Source: Schauerella aestuarii
GTDB lineage: Bacteria; Pseudomonadota; Gammaproteobacteria; Burkholderiales; Burkholderiaceae_B
Length of the DNA stretch: 64,000 nt
Assembly (NCBI RefSeq): GCF_009866805.1
Contig: NZ_SIZW01000042.1
Coordinates: 806,001 to 870,000, forward strand
Direction: 5' to 3'
Shown one piece after another: positions 8,229 to 17,367 of this stretch; within the stretch, counting starts at the first letter, position 1; each line of letters starts with the position of its first letter. A program made the translations under genes and the position numbers. The notes beneath the pieces were generated by a model. That model searched no databases, was not told where the DNA came from, and saw nothing but the letters and a program-made list of their open reading frames with translations.

Positions 8229-9271
8229 TGAACACCGCATTGCTCGATTCTGCGCAGACTGAATTGTCTGCCGTCAAACCACTCGTGCGTGTGCGCGACA
8301 TGTCGGTCCGGTTCGTGTCGCGCGACATGGCGATCTCTGTCGTCAACGGGGTGTCGTTCGACCTCAACCCGGGAGAAGTGTTGTGCCTGCTGGGCGAGTC
8401 CGGCTCCGGCAAAAGCGTCACGATGCGCGCGTTGATGCGGCTGCTGCCGCGCACGGCGCAACTGGGTGGCTCGATCGACATCGACGGCCGCGACATCCTG
8501 GCATTGCGCGATCGCCAACTGGCGTCGATACGCGGGCCCTTGATCTCGATGATCTTCCAGGAGCCCCTGACGGCGCTCGACCCGGTGTACACGATCGGCC
8601 AGCAAATCGCCGAGACCGTCAAATGGCACGACGGCGTCGATAGCCGGAAAGCCCGTGCACGCGCACTCGAATTGCTCGAGCTCGTGCAGATCCCGTCTGC
8701 CAAGCAACGCCTCGATGCTTATCCGCACGAGCTCTCGGGCGGCCTGCGTCAGCGCGCCATGATCGCCTTGGCACTCTCATGCCGGCCGAAGCTCTTGCTG
8801 GCCGATGAGCCGACGACAGCGCTGGATGCCACCGTGCAGATTCAGGTCTTGCTGCTGCTGCGCAGCCTGCAGGCTGAACTCGGCATGGCGACGATCTTCG
8901 TCACGCACGACCTGGGGGTGGCGTGCGAGATCGCCGACAAACTGGCGGTGATGTATGCGGGCCGCTTCGTCGAGACTGGCAGCGTGGAAGACGTGCTTTC
9001 GCGTCCCGCCCATCCGTACACGCGCGGCTTGATGCGCTCCACCGTGCATGCGGGCCAGCGCGGCGTGGAACTGCAACCGATCGCGGGCTCGCCACCCGAT
9101 CTTGCCGCGCTGCCCAGCGGCTGCAGTTTTAGGCCGCGCTGCGAATTGGCCACCCCGGCATGCGCGCAGGATGTGCCCGCCTTCACTGACTGCGCAGCCG
9201 GCCACGCCGCGCGCTGCATTCATATCCCGCCCGCCATGCGCGATCACACGCCGCAGGCCTCGCGGCCTTGA
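8225..9271 (+). CDS. ABC transporter ATPase, DppD-like
   Basis: 348 residues. Walker A GESGSGKSVTMRAL, signature LSGGLRQRAMIALAL, Walker B LLLADEPTTALDATVQ and switch THDLGVACEIADKL. Ends with the oligopeptide-transporter tail PSGCSFRPRCELATPAC. The start ATG at 8225 overlaps the previous stop as ATGATGA and has AGGAGG 7 bases before it, so the two ATPases are translationally coupled and expected to form the heterodimeric motor of the importer. Confidence 0.92.
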   Translation: MMNTALLDSAQTELSAVKPLVRVRDMSVRFVSRDMAISVVNGVSFDLNPGEVLCLLGESGSGKSVTMRALMRLLPRTAQLGGSIDIDGRDILALRDRQLASIRGPLISMIFQEPLTALDPVYTIGQQIAETVKWHDGVDSRKARARALELLELVQIPSAKQRLDAYPHELSGGLRQRAMIALALSCRPKLLLADEPTTALDATVQIQVLLLLRSLQAELGMATIFVTHDLGVACEIADKLAVMYAGRFVETGSVEDVLSRPAHPYTRGLMRSTVHAGQRGVELQPIAGSPPDLAALPSGCSFRPRCELATPACAQDVPAFTDCAAGHAARCIHIPPAMRDHTPQASRP

Positions 9272-9302
9272 GCCGCATTCTTCCCCTTCCACAGGATCCG
9301 CC

Positions 9303-10727
9303 ATGTCCGATGACCTGTTTCACCTTACCGCGAGCGAAGCCAGCCGGCTGATGTTGGCCCGCAAGCTCTCGCCGGTCGAACTGCTCGATGCGTTTCTGGA
9401 CCGCATCGATGCCGTCGACACCGACGTCAAAAGCTACCTGCTGGTGACCGCGGACGCCGCGCGCAAGCAGGCGGCCAAAGCGGAGATCGACATCGGCGCG
9501 GGCCGCTGGAAAGGCCCGCTGCACGGCATCCCGTATGCCGTGAAGGACAACTACTTCACCCGCGGCGTGCGCACCTGCGCCGCGTCGAAGTTGATGCTCG
9601 ACCACGTGCCCGATTACGACGCCAGTGCGATCGAGCGCCTGGATGGCGCGGGCGCCGTGTTGCTGGGCAAGCTCAATACCTGGGAGTACGGCACCGGCAC
9701 GGGCGCGGTGCACTTCGATCTACCGTTCGAACCGGCCTGCAATCCCTGGCACCTGGCGCATCACACCGGCGGCTCGTCCACCGGCGCCGGGGCGTCGGTC
9801 GCCGCCGGCACGGCGATGGTGGCGATGGGGTCGGATACCGGCGGGTCGGTGCGCCTGCCTGCCGCCGCGTGCGGCCTGCAGGGACTCAAACCCACCTATG
9901 GCCGCATCAGCCGCTACGGCATTCTGCCCAACTGCTATTCGCTGGACACCGCCGGGCCGCTGACCTGGTCGGTGGAAGACAACGCCATCATGATGCAGGT
10001 GCTGGCCGGCTACGACGTGCGCGATCCGGCGAGCGCCGATCAGCCCGTACCCGATTACCTCGCCAGTTTGCATACCGGCGTGCGCGGCCTGACGATCGGC
10101 ATCGTGCGCGACATGGGTGCCGATGGTGAACAACTCGACGCCGCCAACCGTGCAGGCGTGGAGGATGTGGCACGGGTGCTGGCGGCCGAAGGCGCGCGCG
10201 TGATCGAGATCGTATTGCCGGCCCTGCCCAGCAGCTATCGCCAGGTAAGCAGCGTGATCAACTGGACGGAGTCGCTCTCGATTCACGAACACGACTTCAT
10301 GCATCGCGCCCACGACATGGGGCTGGCCCTGCGGGACAAGATGATGCACGGCTTCATGACGCGCGGCGTCGATTACCTTGCCGCCATTCGCCGGCGGCGC
10401 GAACTCACGCTGAGCACCGATGCCCTGCTGCGCACCGTGGACGCGCTCGTCATGCCCTGCGCCTTTCACACCGCCCCGCCCTTTGCCGACGCCGATCGCG
10501 TCAAAGCCTTCACCACCGATAGCGCGTGCCCGGTTTTCAATATTTCGGGCCATCCGGCCATGTCGATCCGCACCGGTTTCGACGCGGCCGGCCTGCCCAC
10601 GAATGCACAAATCGCCGGCCGCTGGTTCGACGAAGCCACCGTGCTCCGCGTGGCGCAGGCCTACGAGCGCGCCACCGCCTGGCATCTGAAACGCCCGCAA
10701 TTGGCAGCGGCATTACAGCCGGCGTGA
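9303..10727 (+). CDS. Amidase-signature hydrolase (first copy)
   Basis: 474 residues, cytoplasmic, no signal peptide. Amidase-signature family (GatA, AtzE, fatty amide hydrolase relatives) with the full Ser-cisSer-Lys triad: Lys81 in IPYAVKDNYF, Ser158 in HHTGGSSTGAGAS and Ser182 in MGSDTGGSVRLPAA; the 24-residue spacing of the serines is as in the family. ATG 9303 has AGGA upstream. Lies 31 bases after the ABC operon ATPase and before the AtzG-like gene, so it likely hydrolyses the imported amide or ureide. It is not the GatA of the tRNA amidotransferase on context. Exact substrate unknown. Confidence 0.88.
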   Translation: MSDDLFHLTASEASRLMLARKLSPVELLDAFLDRIDAVDTDVKSYLLVTADAARKQAAKAEIDIGAGRWKGPLHGIPYAVKDNYFTRGVRTCAASKLMLDHVPDYDASAIERLDGAGAVLLGKLNTWEYGTGTGAVHFDLPFEPACNPWHLAHHTGGSSTGAGASVAAGTAMVAMGSDTGGSVRLPAAACGLQGLKPTYGRISRYGILPNCYSLDTAGPLTWSVEDNAIMMQVLAGYDVRDPASADQPVPDYLASLHTGVRGLTIGIVRDMGADGEQLDAANRAGVEDVARVLAAEGARVIEIVLPALPSSYRQVSSVINWTESLSIHEHDFMHRAHDMGLALRDKMMHGFMTRGVDYLAAIRRRRELTLSTDALLRTVDALVMPCAFHTAPPFADADRVKAFTTDSACPVFNISGHPAMSIRTGFDAAGLPTNAQIAGRWFDEATVLRVAQAYERATAWHLKRPQLAAALQPA

Positions 10728-10779
10728 CCGCGCTGCGTTGCAGCCCGTCTGCCCTCGCCACTATGAAAAGGATACGACC

Positions 10780-10989
10780 ATGACCGCCCCCGCCTCCCTG
10801 CCCGCCGCCTGGCGGCAATCCGATATCGATGCCTACATCGCCCGCTTCGGCTTGAAACTCGACGATCCCGCCATGCGCGCGCGGTTGTGCGCTTCGGCCG
10901 AGGCCGCGTCGGCTGCAGGCGCCGCCGTCCCGCGCATGCCGAACAAAGACTGCGAGCCCGCCCATATTTTCCAATTGCCCTTGCCCTGA
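10780..10989 (+). CDS. Small AtzG/HpxX-like partner of an amidase
   Basis: 69 residues, MTAPASLPAAWRQSDIDAYI at the start, then a helix-rich middle and the tail PRMPNKDCEPAHIF. The small size, the SDIDAYIARFGLKLDD opening and placement immediately before an amidase-signature gene resemble AtzG, the GatC-like subunit of biuret hydrolase AtzE, and HpxX of the oxalurate pathway (DUF4089 group); the match is by layout and weak sequence pattern and needs a profile search. AAGGA precedes the ATG at 10780. The stop is 21 bases before the second amidase. Could stabilise either amidase. Confidence 0.6.
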   Translation: MTAPASLPAAWRQSDIDAYIARFGLKLDDPAMRARLCASAEAASAAGAAVPRMPNKDCEPAHIFQLPLP

Positions 10990-11010
10990 ACCCTGCCGGA
11001 AACCGCCACC

Positions 11011-12348
11011 ATGCAACCCTTTGAACTTACCGCTTCCGAAGCTTCGGCGCTGATCGCCAAGCGCGAACTGTCGTGCGAAGAACTTGCGCGCTCCACGCTC
11101 GACCACATCGCGCGCACCGAGCCGGACGTGCGCGCCTTCACCTACGTCGATGCCGATCAAGTGGTGCGCAATGCGCGTGAGCTCGATAAGACGCCGCCGA
11201 AAAGCCCGCTGCATGGCTTGACGTTCGGCGTGAAGGACATGATCGAGACAGCCGACATGCCCACGACCTACAACTCCCCGATTTACTTCGGTCACCAGGC
11301 CGGCAAGGATGCGGCGTGCGTGGGCACGGTGCGCGCGCGAGGCGCCTTGATCCTGGGCAAGACCGACACGGTTGAGTTCGCCACGGGTGGCCGCCGTGCG
11401 GCGACCCGCAATCCCTACAACTTCGCGCATACCCCGGGCGGCTCGTCCTCGGGCTCAGGCGCTGCAGTGAGTGCCAAGATGGTTCAGTTGGCCTTCGGCA
11501 CGCAAACCGGTGGCTCGCACATCCGGCCGGCCGCGTTCAACGGCATCTACGGCATCAAGCCCACCCACGGTGTGGTGAGCCGCGAAGGCGCAAAAAATTA
11601 TTCCCATACGCTGGACACCATCGGCTGGTATGGCCGCTCGGTGGCAGACCTGCAGTTGGTGGCGCGTGAGTTCCGCCTGTACGGCATCGACGATGCCCCG
11701 GTGACCCCGCTGAAAGGGTTGAAGGTCGGCCTGTGCCGTGGCCCCAACTGGCATCTGACCGAGGCGTCGGGCCGGGCCGCATTGATGACCGCCGCCGCAC
11801 GGCTGGCGGACCAGGGTGCCGAGATCGTCGACCTCGACTTGCCGCCCGATTTCGATCACATCACGCATGCGCAGGAAGTGGTAATGCGAGGCGAAGGGCG
11901 CGCGGCGTTCCTGCCTGACTACCTTGCAAACCACACGCTGCTGCATCAGGACTTTCGCGATCTGGTTGAAAACGCCAAGGGCTATACGGCAGAAGATATG
12001 GTGCAAGCCTACGATCTCGCGGCGTCGTGCCGGCGGCAGTTCGATGGCTTGTTCGGCGGCACGCTCGACGTCGTGCTCACGCCGCCGTGCATCGGCCAGG
12101 CACCGATCGGCTACTACGACACCGGTAATCCGGCGTTCAACAGCATGTGGACCCTGTTGCATGTGCCCTGCGTGGCGATTCCTGTTGGCTTGGGCGACAT
12201 GGGACTCCCGGTGGGCATCCAGGTGATCGGGCCGCGTTTCTCCGATGCGCGGCTGCTGTCGATCGCTGCGGCGTGCGCACCCGCGATTCATGCGCCCGCC
12301 AAGCTCGCGCCAGTGGATGCGGCCATGGCCGAAGCAGTGGCCGCTTGA
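11011..12348 (+). CDS. Amidase-signature hydrolase (second copy, AtzE-like)
   Basis: 445 residues. Triad visible as Lys75 in FGVKDMIE, Ser145 in TPGGSSSGSGAAVS and Ser169 in FGTQTGGSHIRPAA (24 residues apart). The nucleophile motif is GTQTGGSHIR where the family usual is GSDTGGSIR, so the two amidases of this operon differ at the active-site loop and may act on different substrates or sequential steps. It directly follows the AtzG-like gene, the order seen for atzG-atzE. Last gene of the operon; a 122-base gap follows. Overall similarity to the first amidase is only at family level. Confidence 0.88.
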   Translation: MQPFELTASEASALIAKRELSCEELARSTLDHIARTEPDVRAFTYVDADQVVRNARELDKTPPKSPLHGLTFGVKDMIETADMPTTYNSPIYFGHQAGKDAACVGTVRARGALILGKTDTVEFATGGRRAATRNPYNFAHTPGGSSSGSGAAVSAKMVQLAFGTQTGGSHIRPAAFNGIYGIKPTHGVVSREGAKNYSHTLDTIGWYGRSVADLQLVAREFRLYGIDDAPVTPLKGLKVGLCRGPNWHLTEASGRAALMTAAARLADQGAEIVDLDLPPDFDHITHAQEVVMRGEGRAAFLPDYLANHTLLHQDFRDLVENAKGYTAEDMVQAYDLAASCRRQFDGLFGGTLDVVLTPPCIGQAPIGYYDTGNPAFNSMWTLLHVPCVAIPVGLGDMGLPVGIQVIGPRFSDARLLSIAAACAPAIHAPAKLAPVDAAMAEAVAA

Positions 12349-12470
12349 GGCATCCAGCGGGCGCCTGGCAGGTGGCTGACGAGATGCTGAACAGTTACCT
12401 TGTCATGCGCAAATTCGGCAAATTCGGGAGCAGAATGGCAGTACCCGACCCACTCGCTCCTGGAGCATCC

Positions 12471-13082
12471 ATGTCGTATCGCACCCCCCTCGCACGCGCC
12501 CTCTTCTCGCTCGCCGTACTGGCTTGTGCCTCGGCACATGCCGCCGACGAAAAGCCCGTACGGATCCGCGGCGATATCGTTGCCGCCACCGCCGATGGCA
12601 TTACCGTCAAGCACCCCAGCGGTGAACAAGTGAAGATCGCAGCGCCCCCAGACACCGCCGTGTCCTCGGTGAAGAACGTGCCGTTGTCCAGCATCAAATC
12701 AGGTGACTACGTGGGCGCGGCATCGCGCAAGGGCGCGGACGGCAAGCAAACCGCCATGGAAGTATTGGTGTTTCCTGAAGCCGCCCGTGGATCGGGCGAA
12801 GGCCATTACGGCTGGGATCTCGCACCCGACAGTTCCATGACCAATGCCAACGTCGATGCCGTCGTCACCGGCACCAACGGCCGCGATCTCAAGCTCTCAT
12901 ACAAAGGCGGCACGCAGACCATCGTCGTGCCGGCCAACGCCCCCGTGGTGACGTTTGCACCCGCCACGCGCGCCGATGTGTTGCCCGGCAAAAAAGTATT
13001 CGTCGTGGCCAAGCCTTCCGGCGACGGCTATCTCGCCCAACGCATCGTTGTCGAAAAGGACGGCGTCGCGCCGCCGATGTAA
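12471..13082 (+). CDS. Secreted protein with two OB-like repeats, function unknown
   Basis: 203 residues. Residues 1-24 are a signal peptide (LARALFSLAVLACASAHA before ADEKP). The mature part shows two similar halves: RIRGDIVAATADGITVKHPS with a KIAAPPDTAV strand, and VDAVVTGTNGRDLKLSYKGG with TIVVPANAPV, each followed by a segment about tolerance of the modification (SGDYVG; PGKKVF). This resembles DUF5666-type OB-like domains, which I cannot confirm without a profile. GGAG precedes ATG 12471. Stands alone, ending against the convergent molybdoenzyme gene. Expected periplasmic. Confidence 0.6.
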   Translation: MSYRTPLARALFSLAVLACASAHAADEKPVRIRGDIVAATADGITVKHPSGEQVKIAAPPDTAVSSVKNVPLSSIKSGDYVGAASRKGADGKQTAMEVLVFPEAARGSGEGHYGWDLAPDSSMTNANVDAVVTGTNGRDLKLSYKGGTQTIVVPANAPVVTFAPATRADVLPGKKVFVVAKPSGDGYLAQRIVVEKDGVAPPM

Positions 13083-13101
13083 GCGTCCTTTCGTCCGGTG
13101 A

Positions 13102-13155
13102 ATCCCGCACGTGCAATGCAGCGCGGGATGGCACGGCGGCGCATGCCGCCGTGCC
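13102..13155. terminator. Two hairpins between convergent genes
   Basis: ATCCCGC (13102-13108) pairs with GCGGGAT (13123-13129), and immediately after, GGCACGGCGGC (13130-13140) pairs perfectly with GCCGCCGTGCC (13145-13155) around a GCAT loop. They fill the gap between the stops of two convergent genes. No clear T-tract, so efficient intrinsic termination is inferred from position and stem strength. Confidence 0.6.
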
Positions 13156-13159
13156 ACCC

Positions 13160-15385
13160 TCAGTGCGTGATCAAATCGTCGATATGCACCGGCAGATCGC
13201 GCACCCGTACTCCGGTCGCGTGATAGACCGCCGCCGTGATCGCGGCGGCCACACCGGCCAGCCCGATTTCACCGATCCCACGCGCGCCCAGTTCGTTCAA
13301 CGCCTTGTCGGGATAGTCGAGAAACTCGACGTCGATATCAGGCGAATCGGCATGCGTGACCATCACGTAGTCCGCCAGATTGCTGTTGATCGGCGCCCCG
13401 TTGCGGCTGTCGTAATGCGTCTCTTCAAATAGCGCCATCCCCACGCCCATCACAATGGCGCCTTCGATCTGATTGCGCCCACTCAACGGGTTGATGATCT
13501 TGCCGGCATCGATCACCGTCACCACGCGCCTGACACGCATACGGCCAATCTCCGGCTGCCAACCGACCTCCACAAAGTGCGCGCCGTACGAGTGGATCGA
13601 GTGCTTGTCGGCATCGGGATCGTTGTCACTTGCGCCGGCGCGCCCTTTACCTAGCACCTGGCTGAGTTCCGCTTTCTGCAGCACAGCCTCGAACGGCACC
13701 CCAGCCTCCGGCTGCTCCGTCTTGCGGTGCACGCGACCCGCCGTCATCGTCAGATCCTCGGGGTCGGCACCCTTCGTGGGCAAGCCGTCGGTCTCGGCCG
13801 CGATACTCAGCAATTGCTTGATGGCTTCACGCGCAGCCTTGCCGATGGCAGGAACGAGCGAGCCCGTGGCCATTGACCCGCCCGACATCGGTCCGGCCGG
13901 AAAAGACGTATCGCCAATCGCCACGACGATCCTGTCGCTGGCGATGCCCGTGAGATTGGCCACCATCTGCGCCATTACCGTATAGGTGCCGGTGCCTATA
14001 TCCTGTGTGGCACTGGCCACGCGCGCCGTGCCATCGCGATTGAGCTGCACATTTGCCATGGCGGGAATGCGCTTGGCCATCCACGACGCACCGGCCATCC
14101 CCCATCCCAGAATTTCGCCGTCGGCATGCATGCTACCCACTTCGGGATTGCGCCTGGACCAGCCGAATTTCTCCGCACCCCGCTTGAGACATTCGGTGTA
14201 GTACCGGGTGGAAAACGGCACACCCAGGCTCTCATCGATCTCAGGCTCGTTCTGCAATCGCAATTGCACCGGACATACATCAAGCGCGATCGCCAGCTCG
14301 TCCATGGCGGACTCGGTGCAATACAATCCCGGCACGGCACCCGGACCGCGCATCGAGGTGTTTGGCCCGAAATGGCGGCGCGCCTGGCCCGACGTCACGC
14401 GCAAGTTGGGCGTACTGTAGAAGTAAGGCGTGGCTTCACCGCAGTTCTCCTTGCTCGCCTCGACCTGAGCCACGTGGTGCACATAATCCTGCTGTATCGA
14501 CGTGAGCCGGCCGGCCTTGGTCGCGGCAATGCGAATCCGTTGCTGCGTGTTGGTGCGATGCCCGACGGTCTCGAACATCATCTTGCGCGAGATTTCGAGT
14601 TTGACCGGACGTTTGAGATCACGCGCGGCAGCCACGGCCAATAACGAATGCGTCCATGGCCAAAGCTTGCCCCCAAACCCCGAGCCCAGGTACTCGGTAA
14701 TCACCCGGATATTCTCCGGCACTTCGCCAAGCATCTGCACCAACACCGACTTGTGATTGCCGATAGCCTGCGACGTCTCATAGACGGTGTAAGCGCGGCC
14801 GTCGTACGTGGCCACCGTGCAATGCAGCTCGATCGGATTGTGCGTCTCAGGCGGCGTGCGATACACCTGATCGATCTTGACCTCGCCCTTCGCAAATGCG
14901 GTGTCGGGGTCGCCGCGCTCGCTGTCCACCTTCGGCTTGTCGTCAGGCGTGAGTTCGAGACTCACGTCCACCGGCTTCTCGGTATAGGTGGCCTTCACGG
15001 CGCGCGCCGCTGCGGTGGCTTGTTCAAAGCTTTCGGCCACCACCAAGGCGATGTATTGACCGTAATAGTTGATCTTGTTGTCGGACAGCGGTGGACGCTT
15101 CTCGTCGATCGATGCGCCGCTTGCATCCGAGATGCGATACAACGGGCCGATATTCTCGTGCGTGAAGATCTTCACCACGCCCGGCATTTTCGCCGCCGCC
15201 GTGGTGTCGAGCGCCGTCAATTCGCCGCTGGCGATGGTGGCGCTCACCGGCTGGGCGTAGACCATACCGGGGAAGTGATGGTCGGAGGTGTACATGGCAC
15301 CGCCACTCACTTTGAGCGGGCCATCGATACGGGCAAGCGAAGCGCCGATCGCGGCGGATTCGGCAGGGTTATGCGCAGTCATCAT
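13160..15385 (-). CDS. Molybdenum hydroxylase large subunit (PaoC-like)
   Basis: 741 residues, xanthine oxidase family, binds the molybdenum cofactor and carries out hydroxylation of aldehydes or N-heterocycles. Aldehyde-oxidase a/b hammerhead domain at about 20-130 (RIDGPLKVSGGAMYTSD) and Mo-binding domain after 150, with GSGFGGKLWPW, RGPGAVPGLYCTE and the IGTGTYTVMAQ motif. The conserved catalytic Glu is Glu706 in GIGEIGLAG. Layout and motifs match E. coli PaoC (YagR). Either of two adjacent ATGs (15385 or 15382) may start; AGGA spacing favours 15382. Last gene of the three-gene operon. Maturation chaperone (PaoD/XdhC) is not in the window. Confidence 0.87.
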   Translation of the reverse strand: MMTAHNPAESAAIGASLARIDGPLKVSGGAMYTSDHHFPGMVYAQPVSATIASGELTALDTTAAAKMPGVVKIFTHENIGPLYRISDASGASIDEKRPPLSDNKINYYGQYIALVVAESFEQATAAARAVKATYTEKPVDVSLELTPDDKPKVDSERGDPDTAFAKGEVKIDQVYRTPPETHNPIELHCTVATYDGRAYTVYETSQAIGNHKSVLVQMLGEVPENIRVITEYLGSGFGGKLWPWTHSLLAVAAARDLKRPVKLEISRKMMFETVGHRTNTQQRIRIAATKAGRLTSIQQDYVHHVAQVEASKENCGEATPYFYSTPNLRVTSGQARRHFGPNTSMRGPGAVPGLYCTESAMDELAIALDVCPVQLRLQNEPEIDESLGVPFSTRYYTECLKRGAEKFGWSRRNPEVGSMHADGEILGWGMAGASWMAKRIPAMANVQLNRDGTARVASATQDIGTGTYTVMAQMVANLTGIASDRIVVAIGDTSFPAGPMSGGSMATGSLVPAIGKAAREAIKQLLSIAAETDGLPTKGADPEDLTMTAGRVHRKTEQPEAGVPFEAVLQKAELSQVLGKGRAGASDNDPDADKHSIHSYGAHFVEVGWQPEIGRMRVRRVVTVIDAGKIINPLSGRNQIEGAIVMGVGMALFEETHYDSRNGAPINSNLADYVMVTHADSPDIDVEFLDYPDKALNELGARGIGEIGLAGVAAAITAAVYHATGVRVRDLPVHIDDLITH

Positions 15386-15410
15386 TGATCCTTTGATTGA
15401 GCCGGGGGCA

Positions 15411-16415
15411 TCACGCCGCTTGCGTCGCGTCTTTCAACGCTTGAACGATGCAGCGTTTGGCGAGTTCGACCTTGAAGCCGTTCTCGCTCTGAGGCCTGGC
15501 GTCGGCCAGGGCAGCTTCGGCCGCACGCTGGAAAAGGCCGCCATCGGGCGTTTGCCCCTGCAACATGGCCTCTGCCTGCACCGCACGCCAGGGCTTGGCG
15601 CCTACGCCACCCAATGCCAAGCGCACATGCGCGATCTTGCCGCCATCGAGCGCGATCACGACCGCCGTCGACGCGAGCGCGAACTCATATGACGCGCGAT
15701 CCCGAAGCTTGAGATACGTGGACCGAGCGCCGGACACAGGTGCCGGCAGACTCACGTGGGTAATAAGATCACCAGGCTCGAGCACCGTCTCGCGCTCGGG
15801 CGTATTGCCCGGCAGCAGGAAAAAATCTTCGAAAGCGATCGCGCGCTTGCCGCGCGTCCCTTGCACGTGCACCGTGGCCTCGAGTGCGGCCAACGCAACG
15901 TTCATGTCGGACGGATTGCTCGCAATGCACGTATCGCTCGTGCCGAGAATCGCGAGGTTGCGGTTGAAGCCGTCGATGGCGCCACAGCCGCTACCCGGCT
16001 CACGCTTGTTACAGGCCATGGCGGGATCGCGAAAGTACACACAGCGCGTACGCTGTAGAAGGTTGCCGCCCGTGGTCGCCATATTGCGCAACTGCGCCGA
16101 TGCGCCCGATAACAGGGCTTCGGACAGCACGGCATATTGCGCGAGAATGTGATCGTGATGCGCCAGATCGGCGTTGCGCACCATCGCACCGATATCCACC
16201 CCGCCGTCGTCACGCTGTGTGACCTGGTCCAATGGCAAGCGCCCGATATCGATCACCTGTTCGGGCTGTTCGACGTCGAGTTTCATCAAATCGATCAACG
16301 TGGTGCCGCCGGCCAGGAAGCGCACGCGGGCGCCCTGCTGTGCGGTTTGCGACAGCGCACCGGCGCGAATGGCGGCATCGACGTCAGCGGCGCGCGAAAT
16401 TTCAAATCGTTCCAT
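15411..16415 (-). CDS. Molybdenum hydroxylase FAD-binding subunit (PaoB-like)
   Basis: 334 residues. Vanillyl-alcohol-oxidase-type FAD domain with FLAGGTTLIDLMK near 33-45 and ATTGGNLLQRTRC at 113-125. The following CVYFRDPAMACNKREPGSGC (Cys125, Cys135, Cys144) is the insertion that in PaoB carries an extra 4Fe-4S cluster, so this subunit probably does too. C-terminal CO-dehydrogenase flavoprotein domain includes LALGGVGAKPWRA. GAGGAG precedes the start by 5 bases. Sits between the iron-sulfur and Mo subunits with short gaps. Confidence 0.87.
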   Translation of the reverse strand: MERFEISRAADVDAAIRAGALSQTAQQGARVRFLAGGTTLIDLMKLDVEQPEQVIDIGRLPLDQVTQRDDGGVDIGAMVRNADLAHHDHILAQYAVLSEALLSGASAQLRNMATTGGNLLQRTRCVYFRDPAMACNKREPGSGCGAIDGFNRNLAILGTSDTCIASNPSDMNVALAALEATVHVQGTRGKRAIAFEDFFLLPGNTPERETVLEPGDLITHVSLPAPVSGARSTYLKLRDRASYEFALASTAVVIALDGGKIAHVRLALGGVGAKPWRAVQAEAMLQGQTPDGGLFQRAAEAALADARPQSENGFKVELAKRCIVQALKDATQAA

Positions 16416-16424
16416 GGTCGCTCC

Positions 16425-17123
16425 TCAGCCTTGGCGCACGTGTTGGATGGCGGCCACGATGTTCGAGTAGGCGCCGCAACGGCAGATATTGCCGCTCATT
16501 GCCTCCTTCACACAGGCGTTGCTGGCACCACAGGGTTCGTTCAGCAACGCCACGCCCGACATGATCTGGCCAGAGGTGCAATAGCCGCACTGATAGCCAT
16601 CGTGGGCGACGAAGGATGCCTGCATGGGATGCAGATTGCCCGGCTGGCCCAAGCCCTCGATCGTGGTGATCTCGTCCCCATCATGCGTGACCGCCAAACG
16701 CAAACAGGAATTCACCCGCTTGCCGTTGACGTGCACCGTACAGGCGCCGCATTGGCCGTGGTCGCAGCCCTTCTTCGTGCCGGTCAGATGCAAATGCTCA
16801 CGCACGCAATCCAGCAGGGTCGTGCGCGGGTCGAGATCGAGCGACTCGTCGCGGCCGTTGATCTTGAGCCGCACAGGTACGGTATCTTGCGCGCCACGGG
16901 CGGCGGGTGCGGCCACCGTGGCCTCGGCCCGTTCAGATACGGGGTTGTCGGCGCGAACCGGCATGGGCGTCTCGGCGGCTCGAACGTCGGTGGGCATGGT
17001 GTTGGCGGCAGCAGCCTGCATGGCGGCCATGTCGGGCGCGGTCGCACCAGACGCCGATCGGTTGGCAGGCGAGGCATGCGCGGCGCCGCGCGATGGCTGC
17101 GCCTGAGGTGAGGTCATGGACAT
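16425..17123 (-). CDS. Molybdenum hydroxylase 2Fe-2S subunit (PaoA-like), no Tat signal
   Basis: 232 residues. Residues 1-80 are Ala/Pro-rich and disordered-looking; residues 83-232 hold both 2Fe-2S domains: ferredoxin type with Cys120, Cys125, Cys128 and Cys140 (KKGCDHGQCGACTVHVNG), then helical type with Cys179, Cys182, Cys214 and Cys216 (GYQCGYCTSG; GNICRCGAY). Core is very like E. coli PaoA, which is exported by a twin-arginine leader. Here no RR-x-FLK-type motif or hydrophobic segment is visible, nor in the longer in-frame upstream part. ATG 17123 is chosen for AAGGA upstream; ATG 17117 is possible. First gene of the operon. Confidence 0.83.
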   Translation of the reverse strand: MSMTSPQAQPSRGAAHASPANRSASGATAPDMAAMQAAAANTMPTDVRAAETPMPVRADNPVSERAEATVAAPAARGAQDTVPVRLKINGRDESLDLDPRTTLLDCVREHLHLTGTKKGCDHGQCGACTVHVNGKRVNSCLRLAVTHDGDEITTIEGLGQPGNLHPMQASFVAHDGYQCGYCTSGQIMSGVALLNEPCGASNACVKEAMSGNICRCGAYSNIVAAIQHVRQG

Positions 17124-17367
17124 CGTTGATTTCCTTGAATAGGGGAGCGCGGCGCGAGGAGAGCCGGTGTGGTCACGGCATGGGGCACCGCTAGAAGTAC
17201 CGTACCGCCGGGCGCAAGCAGCGTTCCCATCGGCCAACGACGATCCAGGCGTGCAGACGCGCGCCATGCCGTTTCAGTCGGAAACGTTGCGGTTTGTAGA
17301 CGCGGCGATTCAAGCCCTCGACACGCAGGTATGCTTTTGCCATCGTCAACCCCCCGCGCACCACCCC

